Assembly (NCBI GenBank): GCA_905221605.1
Contig: CAJNDS010002680.1
Location: 184,001-248,000 of the forward strand
Length of the DNA: 64,000 nucleotides
Direction of reading: 5' to 3'
DNA from: Symbiodinium natans
Lineage: Eukaryota > Sar > Dinophyceae > Suessiales > Symbiodiniaceae
The notes beneath the pieces are model-generated. The model had not been told where the DNA came from. It saw only the letters and a program-made list of their open reading frames with translations, and ran no database searches. This document shows positions 10,641 to 21,640 of the stretch, piece after piece. How positions within the stretch are numbered: position 1 is the first letter of the stretch; each line of letters starts with the position of its first letter. The translations under genes and the position numbers were made by a program.

Positions 10641-12666
10641 GCCTGTCGGCAATAGTCCACTCTCCAGGTTTGAGGCCTTCAATTTAAAAATCGGGAGAAC
10701 ATACAGATGCTCACAGGGCCCCTAAAACTTTAAAGCTTTAGCCGGTGAACCCTCACCTCGGAAATTCGGGCAGAATCTTCAGTAGCCACTTTGGGCCTTG
10801 GAACATTGGCTTCCCTAAGCCCTCAACCTTAAACCCCCCCGGTTATGGCCAGTAGCACATTCACATCCCGCGAAGGAGATGTGGATGTGAGTTGTAATTG
10901 TGGTGCTACGTAGACAAGATTTTGAGGATTCTGCAGCTTGGGGGTTTCTCGGGGTTTTAGGGTTTAGGGTTTGCGATTGGCAATGAGGTCTGCTCCAGGC
11001 TGAATACGAAAAAAAAACCTGGACCCTCTGCTCCAGATCACGTATAAGACAGCCTCAATTCTTAGCTAAGTAAGCGTTCCATTCAGTGTGAGCCAAGTGA
11101 GATACAGTGAGATAATCAACAACGTTGACAGAAACTCCATAGTTCTTTGAATTGGTAGCGGCTGAGCGGATTGCCGGAGGTGACATGATGGAAGCTTTGA
11201 ACCGAACCTGTCGCCGTTGCAACTTCAACGAATCCATAGCAACCGAGGCCTCAGAATGAGCCTCACAACTATGCTTATGAAATGTAATAGCGGTCAGGAA
11301 AGCCGCTAGCTTCTCGGAGCTTTCTGCGGCGTTGATTCGGTGCACTTGAAAAGTACAGGTGAACGACTTTTTATGCCCGCGCAGCTCAGTCCTTCGTGAT
11401 GGATCTTCTGACCACAGTCTGGTTCTCACAAGACGCAATGCAAGATAGCCGGCTGGTTGGGCTCCCCAGGGTGCCAGACCCTAAGCGCACAGCCCAACGT
11501 CAGTGTGTCAGCAAGCCCTTTTGTTGGAAGGAGCTCGCGGCTGCGATGGAGAGGGCGATGCAGGAGGCCGGCTAAGATTCAAAGTAACCAGATGGAAATG
11601 AGGGAACCTCACACCAAGTCTAACTCCAATCCACCCCCCGCCCTACCAAAAAAAAGAATTCCATGACCAAGTGCAAATCCGAGTCCCCCCCACCCCCCGG
11701 AAAAGGAATAAAAATAAAAGAAGAAAGCTAAGCTGATGTCCAACTCAACCGCCCCCTCGTCGACAAGATCCACCCTTCGGAGGTAAGGTTTTGGATGAAA
11801 TCGCTCCTCACATTAGCACCGAAGATAAACAACGGAGTTGTCATCTCGCGGATGCATCTGGTGACAAACAAATAGATTTTGAGGAATTTATTCAATTTCT
11901 TGGGAGCAATTCAGATGAGTATGTATACATCTCGCGTGCACATTTGTAGACGGACATAACACTCATGAAACAGCGGAAAGATCCAAGTCCAAGTGCCCCC
12001 TTCCCCTCTCCGACAACAGCAAGGGTCTGCAAATGAACCACCCCCCCAGCCGCATTCAATTCAAACTTCCCGCAAGTCCAATTCTGCCGAGGTTCCCCCC
12101 ACCCCGGCGGCACTTCTAACAACACACGGCGCTGCGGTTACAGGGCAACCTTAACGAAGAAGTCCTCTTCATGTGGGATGTTCGTGTTTGCACCTCAATC
12201 CTGCATCCTCTCCCTGCGGCACGCAACGGCATACGTGAATGCCGGCGGCTAGGGTTTTAGGGATTAGGAGCCGCGCAACAGACGCCTCTCACAGCACGCC
12301 CAGCCTCACGCACCTACCTCAGGGCCTTAGGAGCCACGCGGATGACAAAGCCAGTAGAGCCACCTGCAGGATTGAGGTAGCAAGGCAGCCCCATGCAAGT
12401 AAGGGGTTCACCCAAGCAGCAAGCACCTCGTGAGTCGCCCTAGAGCTGCAGGCTTCATTTAGGATTACCATAGCAAAAATCCACCCGAAGAGTCAAGAGG
12501 CGACGAGCTCGTCCCAAAAACCCTGTAGAGCATCTAGGATCTGCAGCTTCAGGGGGCGCAAACCCGAAGCTAAACCACCAACCCCTTCGGCCCTAAACCC
12601 CCCAATTCCCCTCCCCTAAGCCCTACAAAGCTCAAACCCCTAAGCTTTTCCCCCAAAGCCGAAGAG
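10641..12666. other. Long inferred intron
   Basis: A short TTTAGGG cluster lies at 10952-10970 and a C-rich run with CTAAACC units precedes the next exon (12570-12655). A minus-strand frame at 11055-11438 (127 codons) is the longest here but has no recognisable domain. I see no supported gene. Confidence 0.4.
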
Positions 12667-12714
12667 GCGCAGAGGGCAGCTGATGCCGAGAGCCTGGCAT
12701 CGCAGCGGCAGCAG
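12667..12714 (+). CDS. Coiled-coil exon, Y family (16 codons)
   Basis: AAGAG|GCG...CAG|GAGCTC bounds AQRAADAESLASQRQQ, the counterpart of 10399-10446. Upstream sequence is C-rich with CTAAACCC units; downstream (12764) an uninterrupted TTTAGGG array begins. Confidence 0.7.
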
Positions 12715-12763
12715 GAGCTCTGGCAGCGTTTCCGAACCCCCAAAGGGTTCGGCATCCGCCTTG

Positions 12764-12870
12764 GTTTAGGGTTTAGGGCTTGGGGTTTAGGGTTTAGGGT
12801 TTAGGGTTTAGGGAGAAGGGGTTGGGGTTTAGGGTTTAGGGTTTAGGGTTTAGGGTTTAGGGAGAAGGGG
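12764..12870 (+). repeat. TTTAGGG array with GAGAAGGGG interruptions
   Basis: Perfect TTTAGGG heptamers form two runs, each ending in GGGAGAAGGGGT. The second run plus interruption repeats the first, so the array itself was partly duplicated. It starts about 50 bases after the exon at 12667-12714. Confidence 0.95.
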
Positions 12871-13711
12871 TAACCACCCCTCACCAATGCAGGAGAAAGC
12901 CCAACAAGTCCCTTAAGCTGTTGAGATTTTTATTCTACACAGACTGTCCTTGCTGCGCGGGCTGAATGGGGGAACAGACTAAGCTGATCATTCAGAGCTT
13001 TGGTCTGTGGACTCCTGAGGGCAGGGTTGGGTTCCCTAAACGGTTGAGGGTCTAGAGGTTAGGGGCTCGGTGTAGGGTTTAAGGTTTAGGGCTTAGGGTG
13101 TAGGGTTACCGGGTTTAGGGAGGAGGGACGGGTGATATTCTTCGAGCGGGTCGGTGAGCATTTCGGGCTTAGGTTTAGGGGCTGTTGGCCAAGCTCGTCT
13201 AGCCATCTCCCTAATCTGTACTTTGGGTTTGACCCCCCATGCAATGATCATGATTGGAGTTTCATTATGGTTCAGGGCAGAGTAAGATTGGGCCTCATCA
13301 TAATACTGTCCTGACTGCTCTTTGAGGGTCTAGCCTCAAGTATCGTCCGGTTGTTGGGACGCTTCTGATCATGCGGGTCCTGATCTGTACATAGGGTACC
13401 CAAATAGACTTTTTGCCATCCTGTCAAGAACCGACCATATGTCCTACACAGGTTTTCGGGTTCAGGGTTAGGGTTTCCGGGGTTAGGGTTTCCGGGCTCT
13501 TCTTGTCTGCTCCTGCAAGCAGTGAAGGTGGCGAGCATCGTGCTGAATCTGTAGAGCGTAGGGTTTTGGGGGGCTTTTGAGGCGATCCGCCTCCCGGGAA
13601 AACCCCATGTGCCGTTTTGTCCTTGCGCCACCCTCAGAAGCAGGGAAGGCTTCAACACCACAGCATGTCGTGATACTTGACTATCCTTCTTGTTGCTTGC
13701 TTGCTTGCACA

Positions 13712-13833
13712 TCCCTAAACCTAAACCCCAAACCCTAAACCCCACACCCCAAACCCTAAACCCTAAACCCCAAACCCCAAACCCCAAACCCTAAACCCTA
13801 AACCCTACACCCCAAGCCCTAAACCCTAAACCC
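13712..13833 (+). repeat. CCCTAAA/CCCCAAA array upstream of an exon
   Basis: About seventeen heptamers, mostly CCCTAAA with some CCCCAAA and CCCTACA variants, end just before the exon at about 13850. Together with 13946-14115 it forms a long inverted pair about the exon. Confidence 0.95.
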
Positions 13834-13849
13834 GAATGGCTGCGGAAAG

Positions 13850-13890
13850 CGAGCTCTCCAGGAGCTCCAGGACCGGAACGCGGAGGCCAG
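13850..13890 (+). CDS. Coiled-coil exon
   Basis: The frame reads RALQELQDRNAEA between GGAAAG and GCCAG|GACC. It sits between the clearest pair of inverted telomere-like arrays in the window. A later acceptor (CTCCAG, 13861) is possible. Confidence 0.6.
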
Positions 13891-13920
13891 GACCACGGAT
13901 GACGCCGTTTCGTAGTCATG

Positions 13921-14115
13921 GGGGGGGGGGGGGGGGGGGGGGGGGGTTTAGGGTTTAGGGTTTAGGGTTTAGGGTTTAGGGTTTTAGGGTTTAGGGTTTA
14001 GGGTTTTCGGGTTTTAGGGTTTTAGGCTTTTAGGGTTTTAGGGTTTTAGGGTTTAGGGTTTAGGGTTTAGGGTTCGGGGTTTAGGGTTTGAGGGTTCAGG
14101 GTTTAGGGTTGAGGG
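13921..14115 (+). repeat. Poly-G run followed by TTTAGGG array
   Basis: About 26 G are followed by more than twenty TTTAGGG or TTTTAGGG units. The array begins 30 bases after the exon at 13850-13890 and is the reverse complement type of the array that precedes that exon. Confidence 0.95.
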
Positions 14116-14474
14116 GGCTGCAACATGAAAGGTTTGGCGTCTAAAGTTGCAGGCTTTGGGGGTCTTGGGATGAAGAGTGAATCTTGGGGGAAACCTAAAC
14201 CCTACACCCTGCACCCCGTAGCCCACCAACAAGCTGCATGGTGTGTTGCAGCCATGCCGCTTGAGACGCTGCAGCTCCATTTAGGACTGCTACAAAATGT
14301 TCTCTCAAGCTCGTACCCAGCCTTGCAGGGAGCCACTCACCTTAAAGCATCCCGGTATTCAAAACCTCCAAGCCTGAAGCCCTAAAGTCGAAAATCCTGA
14401 ACCCCTAAACCCTAAGCTCCTAAGCCCCTGCATCCTAGTCCTAAACCCTAGAAGCCCTCCTGAACTACGTCCAG

Positions 14475-14513
14475 GAGCTGGCTGCCCAGAAGGCGCAGCA
14501 AACCCAAGCCGAG
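14475..14513 (+). CDS. Coiled-coil exon, ELAxxKAxQQT family (13 codons)
   Basis: GTCCAG|GAG...GAG|GCGCC bounds ELAAQKAQQTQAE. It is homologous to exons at 16698, 24265 and 25480, which all start at AG|GA and end at GAG|GC but have 14 codons. CCCTAAA-like units precede it (14385-14450). The frame is open upstream to 14452, so an earlier start is possible. Confidence 0.65.
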
Positions 14514-15039
14514 GCGCCCATGGTCAGGTTTGCGGTGTCTAAGTGACCGAGGTTTCGGGCCTAGACATGAAGTGAGGTTTCGCGCTTACATTTATGGTTC
14601 ATATATTCGTTGTGTGTGTGTGTGCGCGTGTGAAAAATATAGACATGTACATGTATATGCACGGGGTGTCCTTCTGGGATATGCACTACATAATCTAATA
14701 CAGGCTGCCTGGTACGAGTGGGACTTTCTAAATGGTTGGCTGTTCTAAGTTGGGGAGGGCCTGCGGGGGAGAGGGGAGCGGAGTTTATAACGAGTTTTGG
14801 ATTCAGGTATTACGGGGCAATTTGAGACCAGGTCTTGCCTGTGACACGAGAAAATTCTACCATGAAGGGGCATCTTTGGGGGACCCTAAACATTGAACAA
14901 CCCCGACGACCGTGTCGGCGCGAGAACATCACGGCCCTAAGCCCCTTAACTGCGAGCGATCTGTTTTTGAGCTTGATTACAAAGGGCACGCTTGAAAGCC
15001 AAAGGCAGACGTGGACCATCTGCATCTCCATATTGCATG

Positions 15040-15235
15040 CCAAACCATGTCCGCATTTCAGTCGCGATTCTGAATGCGATTTCGGAAAGGGTTCGAAATA
15101 TGCGATTTACATTACACATGTCGATACGATTTCAGATAGGATCCTGGGGTGTCGGGCGGCATTTGAAATCGCAGCCACATCGCATTCGAAATCGTATCCA
15201 CATGTGTACTTTACAGAGGATGCGATTTCGGATAT
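15040..15235. repeat. Inverted-repeat element built on GCGATTTCGGA
   Basis: ACACATGTCGATACGATTTC near 15115 is inverse to GAAATCGTATCCACATGTGT near 15188, and GCGATTTCGGA-type words recur at both ends. The transcript of either strand could fold into a long hairpin. It resembles a MITE; no open frame is needed to explain it. Confidence 0.6.
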
Positions 15236-15356
15236 GTTATTTCTGATACACTTCTGGCCGCGACGTGGATACCTCTTGCCACCACCAGGACCACTTTTGT
15301 AGCCATGAACCTCATGCCGTATCCAAGACCAGCCGGATCCTATCCGAAGCATAGGC

Positions 15357-15635
15357 CACCTAAGTCCGCACCTCAGTATCGCTCTCATTCGTCTCGGCGG
15401 GGACTTGGAAACTCAGAGTCCTGCTCCGACATGGTTTGAGATGTTTGACTCCTTTCTGGACCGTGCTGTTGCTACAGAGCTGAGAACGGAGCTGGCACGT
15501 GCAGCGATGTATATCTCACCACGCCAGACAGGCACAGCATCTTTTGTTGTCTCGGTTCTTGACGATGTTGCCATGCCCTTCACGCAGGAGCGTGGGCAGG
15601 CATGGTTCCACAGACCTCAGCGCCCGAAAACATGA
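15357..15635 (+). CDS. Unassigned open frame inside an inferred intron
   Basis: The plus frame is open for more than 90 codons and includes WFEMFDSFLDRAVATELRTE and LARAAMYISPRQTG, a composition unlike the surrounding low-complexity DNA and without TTTAGGG units. It ends in TGA at about 15633. No start codon, splice site or family was recognised. It might be an unrelated exon or a fragment of an inserted gene. Confidence 0.25.
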   Translation, partial: HLSPHLSIALIRLGGDLETQSPAPTWFEMFDSFLDRAVATELRTELARAAMYISPRQTGTASFVVSVLDDVAMPFTQERGQAWFHRPQRPKT

Positions 15636-15742
15636 GAACACCAAGAGCCCATGAAAGCCCGGCAGCTTGCAACAGACCCCAGCCCAGAGCCTGAGTACGA
15701 ATTGAGGGTGTCGATCTTAGGGCTTGCAAAGCCATGTTGAAG

Positions 15743-15796
15743 GTGGCGTCGCAGCAGATCGAAACACTGCAGGCGCGCGCTGCCGCAGCGGAGAAG
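15743..15796 (+). CDS. Block A exon 1, QQIExLQARAA family (18 codons)
   Basis: TTGAAG|GTG...AAG|GCCAGT bounds VASQQIETLQARAAAAEK. Copies at 24058 and 25339 have the same AG|G start and end at CAG|GCTCG. This is the first of fourteen exons that recur in the same order from 25339. Phase is 0-0. Confidence 0.75.
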
Positions 15797-16697
15797 GCCA
15801 GTGGGTTCGGGTGCCCTAATGCTGTTTTGGGCCTAGGGTTTAGGCTGCAGTGCAAGGAGGACAGAGTTTGAACATCAGACGCAAAAAGTGGACTCACCTG
15901 TAGGCATTAATAAATTAACAATGTAATCACCAGACTGGCAACAGCAACCGCTCATCAACAAGACCCGAAAGGCTCAATGTCATGATGAGTCTTGTGTGTA
16001 GAGTGAGACAAACCGAATTATGCTTAGGAGAAGTTCGAAATGTCTCCGTATCACCGAAAATGTCGAAGGATTCATTGAAGCCGTTAAGGGTCACTGGGGC
16101 ATCTAAATATTCCCCGGGCGCGAACCCGAAGCCCTCAAACAAGAAACAAACGAAGGAGGCCCAGAGGCTTGAAACCACACAGACCTTGCGTCACGTCGCA
16201 GGAACCTCATCCGTGAAGCACCTAAATCCCAACTTCGAAACCCTGCCATACATATTTACCCTACACCCGAAACCCTAAGCTCTAAAGCCAAACCAGACCT
16301 GGCTCTGGGTATGATCGCGTGGAAGTAGCACGGTCCTTCAACTCCTCTATTCCCGAAAACAAGTCCCCCCAAAAGATTCTCCCTCCTCCCGGTTCGGACA
16401 TACATATCTCTGTCATACATATCTCTTTCATTCCCTGTACAAAGTTGGAAAAGTGTGTGCTTTGAGTTTCCCCTCCTGCTGCTCGAACCCTAGTCCAACA
16501 TGTTTCTTGGATGGTTGAAAAGTACCCTCAGACATCAACAGTGAGCTGAGAGATTCGGCAGCAAAAATCGTCGGTAAAAGCATGTTCCGGCCTTCAAGCT
16601 GTTAATACTTAAGAAATCCTTCGGCCTTATATCAAACATCAGCCTTCCTGAAGACCCTGAACCTTCAACCTCAAGCCCGCGTTCTTGCGCTGCGGAG

Positions 16698-16739
16698 GAA
16701 CTGGCGCAGGCCAAGGCGGCCCAGCAGACTGGAGCAGAG
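16698..16739 (+). CDS. Block A exon 2, ELAQAKAAQQT family (14 codons)
   Basis: CGGAG|GAA...GAG|GCACTT bounds ELAQAKAAQQTGAE. It is nearly identical to the exons at 24265 and 25480, and related to 14475. The ending at GAG|GC in all copies implies a GC donor or a few more coding bases. Confidence 0.75.
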
Positions 16740-16888
16740 GCACTTACCGGATGCAGAGGTCTTCCCGAGCCCCAAAGACAGGCCCTAACCCCCCGGGAGG
16801 AGAACAGGTCTTAGCTTTGTTTCTCCATCAGGCTGCGCACCGAAGACTATAAAAATCACCTCTCGCCAGCCAGAGCTCATTGGTATCA

Positions 16889-16931
16889 AGGGGGGGGGGG
16901 GGGAGGGGGGGGGGGGGGGGGGGGGGGGAGG
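16889..16931 (+). repeat. Poly-G tract with two A interruptions
   Basis: About 40 G interrupted twice by A, within the intron that follows the exon at 16698-16739. Length is likely unreliable in sequencing. Confidence 0.9.
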
Positions 16932-17601
16932 GGCCTTCATCTTTGCAAGATGACTCTGGGGTGTTCTTTCACTTCCTTTCAATCGACCCAAGCATTTCTA
17001 CTCGAGTCTTCCGTGCCTTCGGTACTAAAGTTCTGATGCGTCACGTGGTCCGGAGTACTCCCCCGAGGAAACAGAAGGCTACGACTGAAAACCGGGGTCT
17101 GGAAGGAGAAAGGGACACAGCAGAAAGAGCAGGGAGAGAGAGAGAGAGAGCCGACAATCCCCTGAGAATTTAAGTCTTAGGGTTTCGGGTTGTTTGATGT
17201 TGGAACAAGTTGAAGGTTCGCGGCCAAGGCCCCCTCAAACAATTCGTAGCTTTTGTGAAACAGATAGTGAAAGAATGGATATGGACATTCTTGAATTTGA
17301 TCAATGGGAAACTCTGGCAATTGTTCCCAACCTTGGGTGAGGGGGTCAAGACCCTAATTTCCTTGCTATGCCATGGGGTAGGGGGGAGGGTATTAGTTCA
17401 TTTCCTCACAGGAAGGCTTTGAGTCGTCTGCTTTTTGCGACATTCGCAAGCTGGTTGCTTCGCACCTCTAGCCGTTGACTCAAGGTTACGAGAAATTGTA
17501 TCGTGACTATGAGGTGGAGGGTTCAATTATATAGGTGTTTAGGCTTTAAAGGTTTTAAAGTTCAGGGTTTTAGGTTGCTTCTGAGAAAGAGCCTTGGGCA
17601 G

Positions 17602-17649
17602 GGCGCGCAGCTCACGGCGCAGCTTACCGCGCAGCTGGCGGAAGCACAG
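17602..17649 (+). CDS. Block A exon 3, AQLTAQLAEAQ family (16 codons)
   Basis: GGGCAG|GGC...CACAG|GCCTAA bounds GAQLTAQLTAQLAEAQ. The copies at 24645 and 25842 have one AQLT unit fewer (12 codons), so a four-codon internal duplication or deletion separates them. Confidence 0.75.
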
Positions 17650-17747
17650 GCCTAAAGCAGTCACGAGAACTTCTACAGCTTGGGAGTCCGTAGATGTACT
17701 GCCAAAGAACTATTGGGGCCTTCATAATTAGCTAAGGGTTGTTTTAT

Positions 17748-17789
17748 TATTATTTTTTTTTTTTTTTTTTTTTTTGGGGGGGGGGGGGG
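17748..17789 (+). repeat. Compound homopolymer (T)n(G)n
   Basis: ATTATTA leads into about 24 T followed by about 14 G, the same arrangement as at 7346 and 58971. Confidence 0.9.
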
Positions 17790-18331
17790 TTTTGTAGCAT
17801 AGTTGCATAGAGACCGTAAGGGAACACTATTAGAATTTTTTCCGACCCCTATACTAGCCAGGGCCCTCGCATGCCAAGAAGGTGCTGTAACTGCAAACAT
17901 GGAGAGTCTGGGTTTTTTTGGCATCCGGGGCATTGAAAACAGGGCACGCCTGGTAGACGACAATCCGTAGAAACACGCAACAAGTAAGTCTAGGGTTTAG
18001 GGTACAAGTTTGTCCATGTAAACGGTAAAGAAACCTTTGGGGAGTTGTGTTTGGGTGCAGACTTTCGATGCAAGACTACCACCATACCACCACAGCCTAG
18101 AAGACCTACAAATGTTTTCCAAATTGCACTGCGCCCTCCACCGAGGATGCTTTCCCCCCAAATCTCCTCACCATATGACAGTACATCCTTTGAATTTTGG
18201 GATGCGGGGCGGGGACCCAACGTAAACCACAAAGCCCCGAACTTTTAGTGACTTAGAAGCATTCCTCCGATGGTTTCAAGGGCCAACCTTGCGAAACCAC
18301 CCTGATCTTTGATCCCCGAACCCCGCCACAG

Positions 18332-18385
18332 GCGCAGGTGCTGCAGCTGACCGAGCTCAACACCGACGCGACCGCACTACGTGAG
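18332..18385 (+). CDS. Block A exon 4, AQxxQLxELxxDAxALRE family (18 codons)
   Basis: CCACAG|GCG...GAG|GACTTT bounds AQVLQLTELNTDATALRE. The partner at 26532 has the same length and the same GAG|GAC end, supporting a GA donor. TTCAGGGTTTAGGG follows at 18436. Confidence 0.75.
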
Positions 18386-18814
18386 GACTTTCGGCTTCGG
18401 GCCGGGGTTGGGAAGGAGGAGGGGGGGCGGGGGCTTAGGGTTCAGCGTTCAGGGTTTAGGGTTTTTTTTTAGGGGCGTTTTTTTCAGGTTGCATGTTGCG
18501 GAGTTGCGAGTAGATCGGTCGGAAGACTTTCGACAATCGTTAAGCTCTGCTCCCATGGCGTGTAGTGTTTAGTTACAGCCGATACGCTCGTGGCTTACTT
18601 GGGTGCAACTGCTTGAGTTTGTCTGTCGAAAACTGTCCCATTCAGAATCAGTGGGAGCCTTAGTGTGTGTGTGTGTAGACATGCAGCACATACCTACGAT
18701 TGAGTATGCAAACCCAGGAAGAGTCCACACCTGGCATGAACCCTGAACCCTAAACCCTGAACCCGATGTCCTTGCAAGGTAGGGCTGTAAGCCCTCAATC
18801 CAAATCCGGAACAG

Positions 18815-18850
18815 GAGCTCGCCACAGTGAAAGAGGCCCACTCAAAGGAG
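18815..18850 (+). CDS. Block A exon 5, ELATxxxxHSKE family (12 codons)
   Basis: AACAG|GAG...GAG|GCGCAC bounds ELATVKEAHSKE; the partner is 27179-27214. It is preceded by CCCTGAACCCTAAACCC (18735-18762) and followed by a TTTAGGG array (18906). Confidence 0.75.
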
Positions 18851-18905
18851 GCGCACACGAAGCGCCCACGTGCAAAAGCCCTAAGCCCCAAAAAAACCCC
18901 AAAAC

Positions 18906-19013
18906 CGGGTTTAGGGTTTAGGGTTTAGGGGTTTAGGGGTTTAGGGGTTTAGGGGTTTAGGGGTTTAGGGGTTTAGGGGTTTAGGGGTTAGGGGCCCTAA
19001 ACCCTAAACCCGG
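18906..19013 (+). repeat. TTTAGGG then eight-base GGGGTTTA array, then CCCTAAACCC
   Basis: Heptamers change to an 8-base unit GGGGTTTA repeated about nine times, then the sequence flips to CCCTAAACCCTAAACCC. The flip places both orientations within one intron, back to back. Confidence 0.9.
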
Positions 19014-19780
19014 AGCCATACTTGGACAAGAAACTTGTTTGCAAAGACTCTTGGCTCCACACAACATGAGCTATCCGGGCAGTTCTCGACATTAGGGTCC
19101 CTTTTTGTGTCCTATGCATACCCTTTTTTGTATAGTACGTCACCCCTCACTGTACGGACCCCAAAAAGAAACCACAAACTTAGAGAAGTACCCATATGTC
19201 ATACACGCCCAGCTTTGACTAAAACCACAGCACGACGACCTTGTAGAGGCAGTTTGCTTTTTCGCCCGTGGGAGTCAGGGTTTGGGGACCCCAGGGCTTG
19301 GGGACTAGAATTTTTGTTTTAGGGCACATACAGAGGTCACCCCGAAACCCTAACTAGGGGTTAGGGTTCAGGCTTTCCTCAGCCATGAACCGCCACCCCT
19401 AGCTCCGATGCACCCGAAAGACTAGACCCTTTCTTACCTTTTGGCTTCCCTTCAACCCCAGACCCTTCTTCTCCAAAAGGCAAAGAACGGGGCAGGGCGC
19501 TCAACCCTTAACCCTGCCCCTTCTTCACGGCCTCTGGGGACCCTGAACCAGGGTGAAGGGCTTAGGACTTTTGAGGGTTTAGGGCGATCCGCTCTTTATG
19601 AAAAGGTAAGCGCATCAGGAAAAGGATGTTCTAGTGGGGGGGGATAGCAGGAGCCGACATAATTCCCGACATTGCCCCTTTGCAATGCCCCTGCAAACGT
19701 ATGTTCTACACTACCTGAAACACCCATCGAACTTACGTCGGGTTTTGGAGGCTAACATAACAAGTCCTTTGTCATGCCAG

Positions 19781-19816
19781 GCGGTGCAGCTCAAAGCCCG
19801 CATCCAAGAGCTGGAG
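19781..19816 (+). CDS. Block A exon 6, QLKARIQELE family (12 codons)
   Basis: TGCCAG|GCG...GAG|GCAGAG bounds AVQLKARIQELE; the partner at 27482 reads AQRLQARIEELE with the same ends. Both copies continue in frame for EAEGP before a stop or intron, so the exon may be slightly longer. Confidence 0.75.
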
Positions 19817-20041
19817 GCAGAGGGTCCCTAATTTGTTTTATGAACCCCATTCGACTAAGCTCATGACTTCCACCCCAAGCAGTCGAAACCCCACGCCAGA
19901 GAGGCCTGAGGAATGCAAGGACTACCTGTCGGGTGTAGAGGGTTTAGGGCTCCTAGCGCTCCCCAGTGTTTTCTAGTAGGGCCTTGCACCGCAGGTTTCG
20001 AAGCCTTGCGTCTCCCAGCGAAGCCCGAACCCTCGGCGCAG

Positions 20042-20086
20042 GCCCAGGCAGCGGCCGCCGAAGCCTCCGCGGGCAAGCAGCTGGAG
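20042..20086 (+). CDS. Block A exon 7, AQAxxxxEAS family (15 codons)
   Basis: GCGCAG|GCC...GAG|GAGTGC bounds AQAAAAEASAGKQLE. The partner 28279-28323 aligns over its length. A GA donor is inferred at both. Confidence 0.7.
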
Positions 20087-20352
20087 GAGTGCCAACGAGG
20101 GCTTGAAAAACAGGCGTCCCATCATCAAAAGGCTCTTAAATATAGATGTGTGGGATATAGCGCTTTGTTGCGGTGGGGTGGTTACTCAGTTTGAAGGCGA
20201 TGTATCTAACAGTACCTTCACGAATTATGGTAAACACTGTTATGCAACCACCTCATCCCTCCTTTCCCCCCGCAAAAATCGACCCGAGACCTTAAAGCTG
20301 CGCCCCAACGCAAGGCCAAAGCCTCAGAGCGTGAGCCCTACAACTCGCACAG

Positions 20353-20376
20353 GAGATGCAAAAGCTGGGCGAGGAG
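20353..20376 (+). CDS. Block A exon 8, EMQKLGEE microexon (8 codons)
   Basis: GCACAG|GAG...GAG|GCTGGG bounds EMQKLGEE; the partner at 28762 reads EIQKLGEE. The small size makes the boundaries uncertain, and sequence further upstream (to about 20320) may be included. Confidence 0.55.
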
Positions 20377-20901
20377 GCTGGGCTGTGTGTATCTTCGTCG
20401 GGTTGGGAGTTCGGTTTTTTGTCACGTACACAACCGAAGATTGAACATGTTAGTTTGGTTTAGGGCAGATATATGCATGTATACTCGAAGTCTTAGCAGC
20501 CTCTATGCCCCAAACCCGAAACCCTAGATCTGAAAGCAGTAAGACATTTCAGAGGCGTATCCTGGGGAGGCTGCCATGAAAGACCCCCAGCACTGGGCTC
20601 CAGAACGACTCAGAAGGTGTCAAGGTTCTTAGGGAGTGTGGCCCTTTGCAGAGTTTTCTGAAGTTCTTGTAGACGGTTTGTTTTTCGCACCTGCTTTTCC
20701 AAGGGGATCTTAAGAAGCTGGCGCGTCTATCTCAAGCACCTGTCGGAAGAAGCACCCTAAACCCATGCCCTCGATCCTCTTAAAACGCGTTGAAGCAATC
20801 GTGGGCGCACAATCTAAGATGTCCCGGCTATATGTATACTGAAAGCACAAACATATATATATATATATATGTGTATGTATATGGATATATATATATATAT
20901 A

Positions 20902-21002
20902 TGGGAGGTTGTCAAAATGATGGTCCGTTTTTGGATCCCATTATAATACGGCACCTAATATTTAGGGTACCCCAAAAAGGGTCATAATTTTGACAGCCAC
21001 CC

Positions 21003-21003
<1 letters not shown>
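20902..21003. mobile_element. MITE-like hairpin inserted in a TA microsatellite
   Basis: TGGGAGGTTGTCAAAATGAT at the left end is inverse to the right end at 20965-21003; arms are about 38 bases with few mismatches, leaving a loop of about 25 bases. Both flanks are TATATA runs, fitting insertion at a TA dinucleotide. No transposase is encoded, so it would be non-autonomous. Confidence 0.75.
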
Positions 21004-21033
<30 letters not shown>

Positions 21034-21386
21034 ATCTTAATTATCTTCTTTGTATACATGCAATGCAAAAGCACAAAAACAGAAATTAATTTCTGTAGTA
21101 TGCTATAAAGCCCTGCGCAGGCGACCCAAAAGAATGTCAAGATGGACTCCAAACCCCTTCGCCCTGATCCTCAATCATCGCCAATGTTTACCCCTGGTGC
21201 TCCCTACACAAATACAAAAGTAAAAGCGTCAAACTAAAAAGAGGCACTCAACCCCCAAAAGGATCGTTTGTAGTTGAAAGTCTCCAGAATTCCCGGTGTT
21301 CGATAGACCCCCTCTTGAGGCACAAAACGCCTAAACCCTAAACCCTAAACCCTAAACCCCAGCCTTCAAAGGGCACCTGCTGCCAG

Positions 21387-21434
21387 GCGGGGAACCTCCA
21401 GCAAACCCGGGACGAGCTGCTCCTGCGGCAGCAG
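21387..21434 (+). CDS. Block A exon 9, QQTRDxLLLRxQ family (16 codons)
   Basis: TGCCAG|GCG...CAG|GTTTCG bounds AGNLQQTRDELLLRQQ. The partner at 29032 is the same length but ends CAG|GAGCTC: GT in one copy, GA in the other. A CCCTAAA array precedes it (21328-21358). Confidence 0.8.
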
Positions 21435-21598
21435 GTTTCGCTCTTCCGGGGGGGTAGCTTCAAGAAAAGTCGAGCTTCGGGCTTCAGGAAGTCTTGAATT
21501 CCTCACCCTAAACCCTAAACCCGCCTAAGCCCTTTGCAAGAAAGGGGCTTTGGGATTGGGAGCTTCAGTGCCAGGGTGTCACCCCCTCGCAGTCGCAG

Positions 21599-21640
21599 GA
21601 TCTCGCGGCCGCCCAGGTTGCCGTGCAGAAGACGGCAGAG
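21599..21640 (+). CDS. Block A exon 10 (14 codons)
   Basis: TCGCAG|GAT...GAG|GCCGCG bounds DLAAAQVAVQKTAE; the partner at 29502 reads ELQIAKDAAVKTGE. CCCTAAACCCTAAACCC lies upstream at 21505. Confidence 0.75.
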
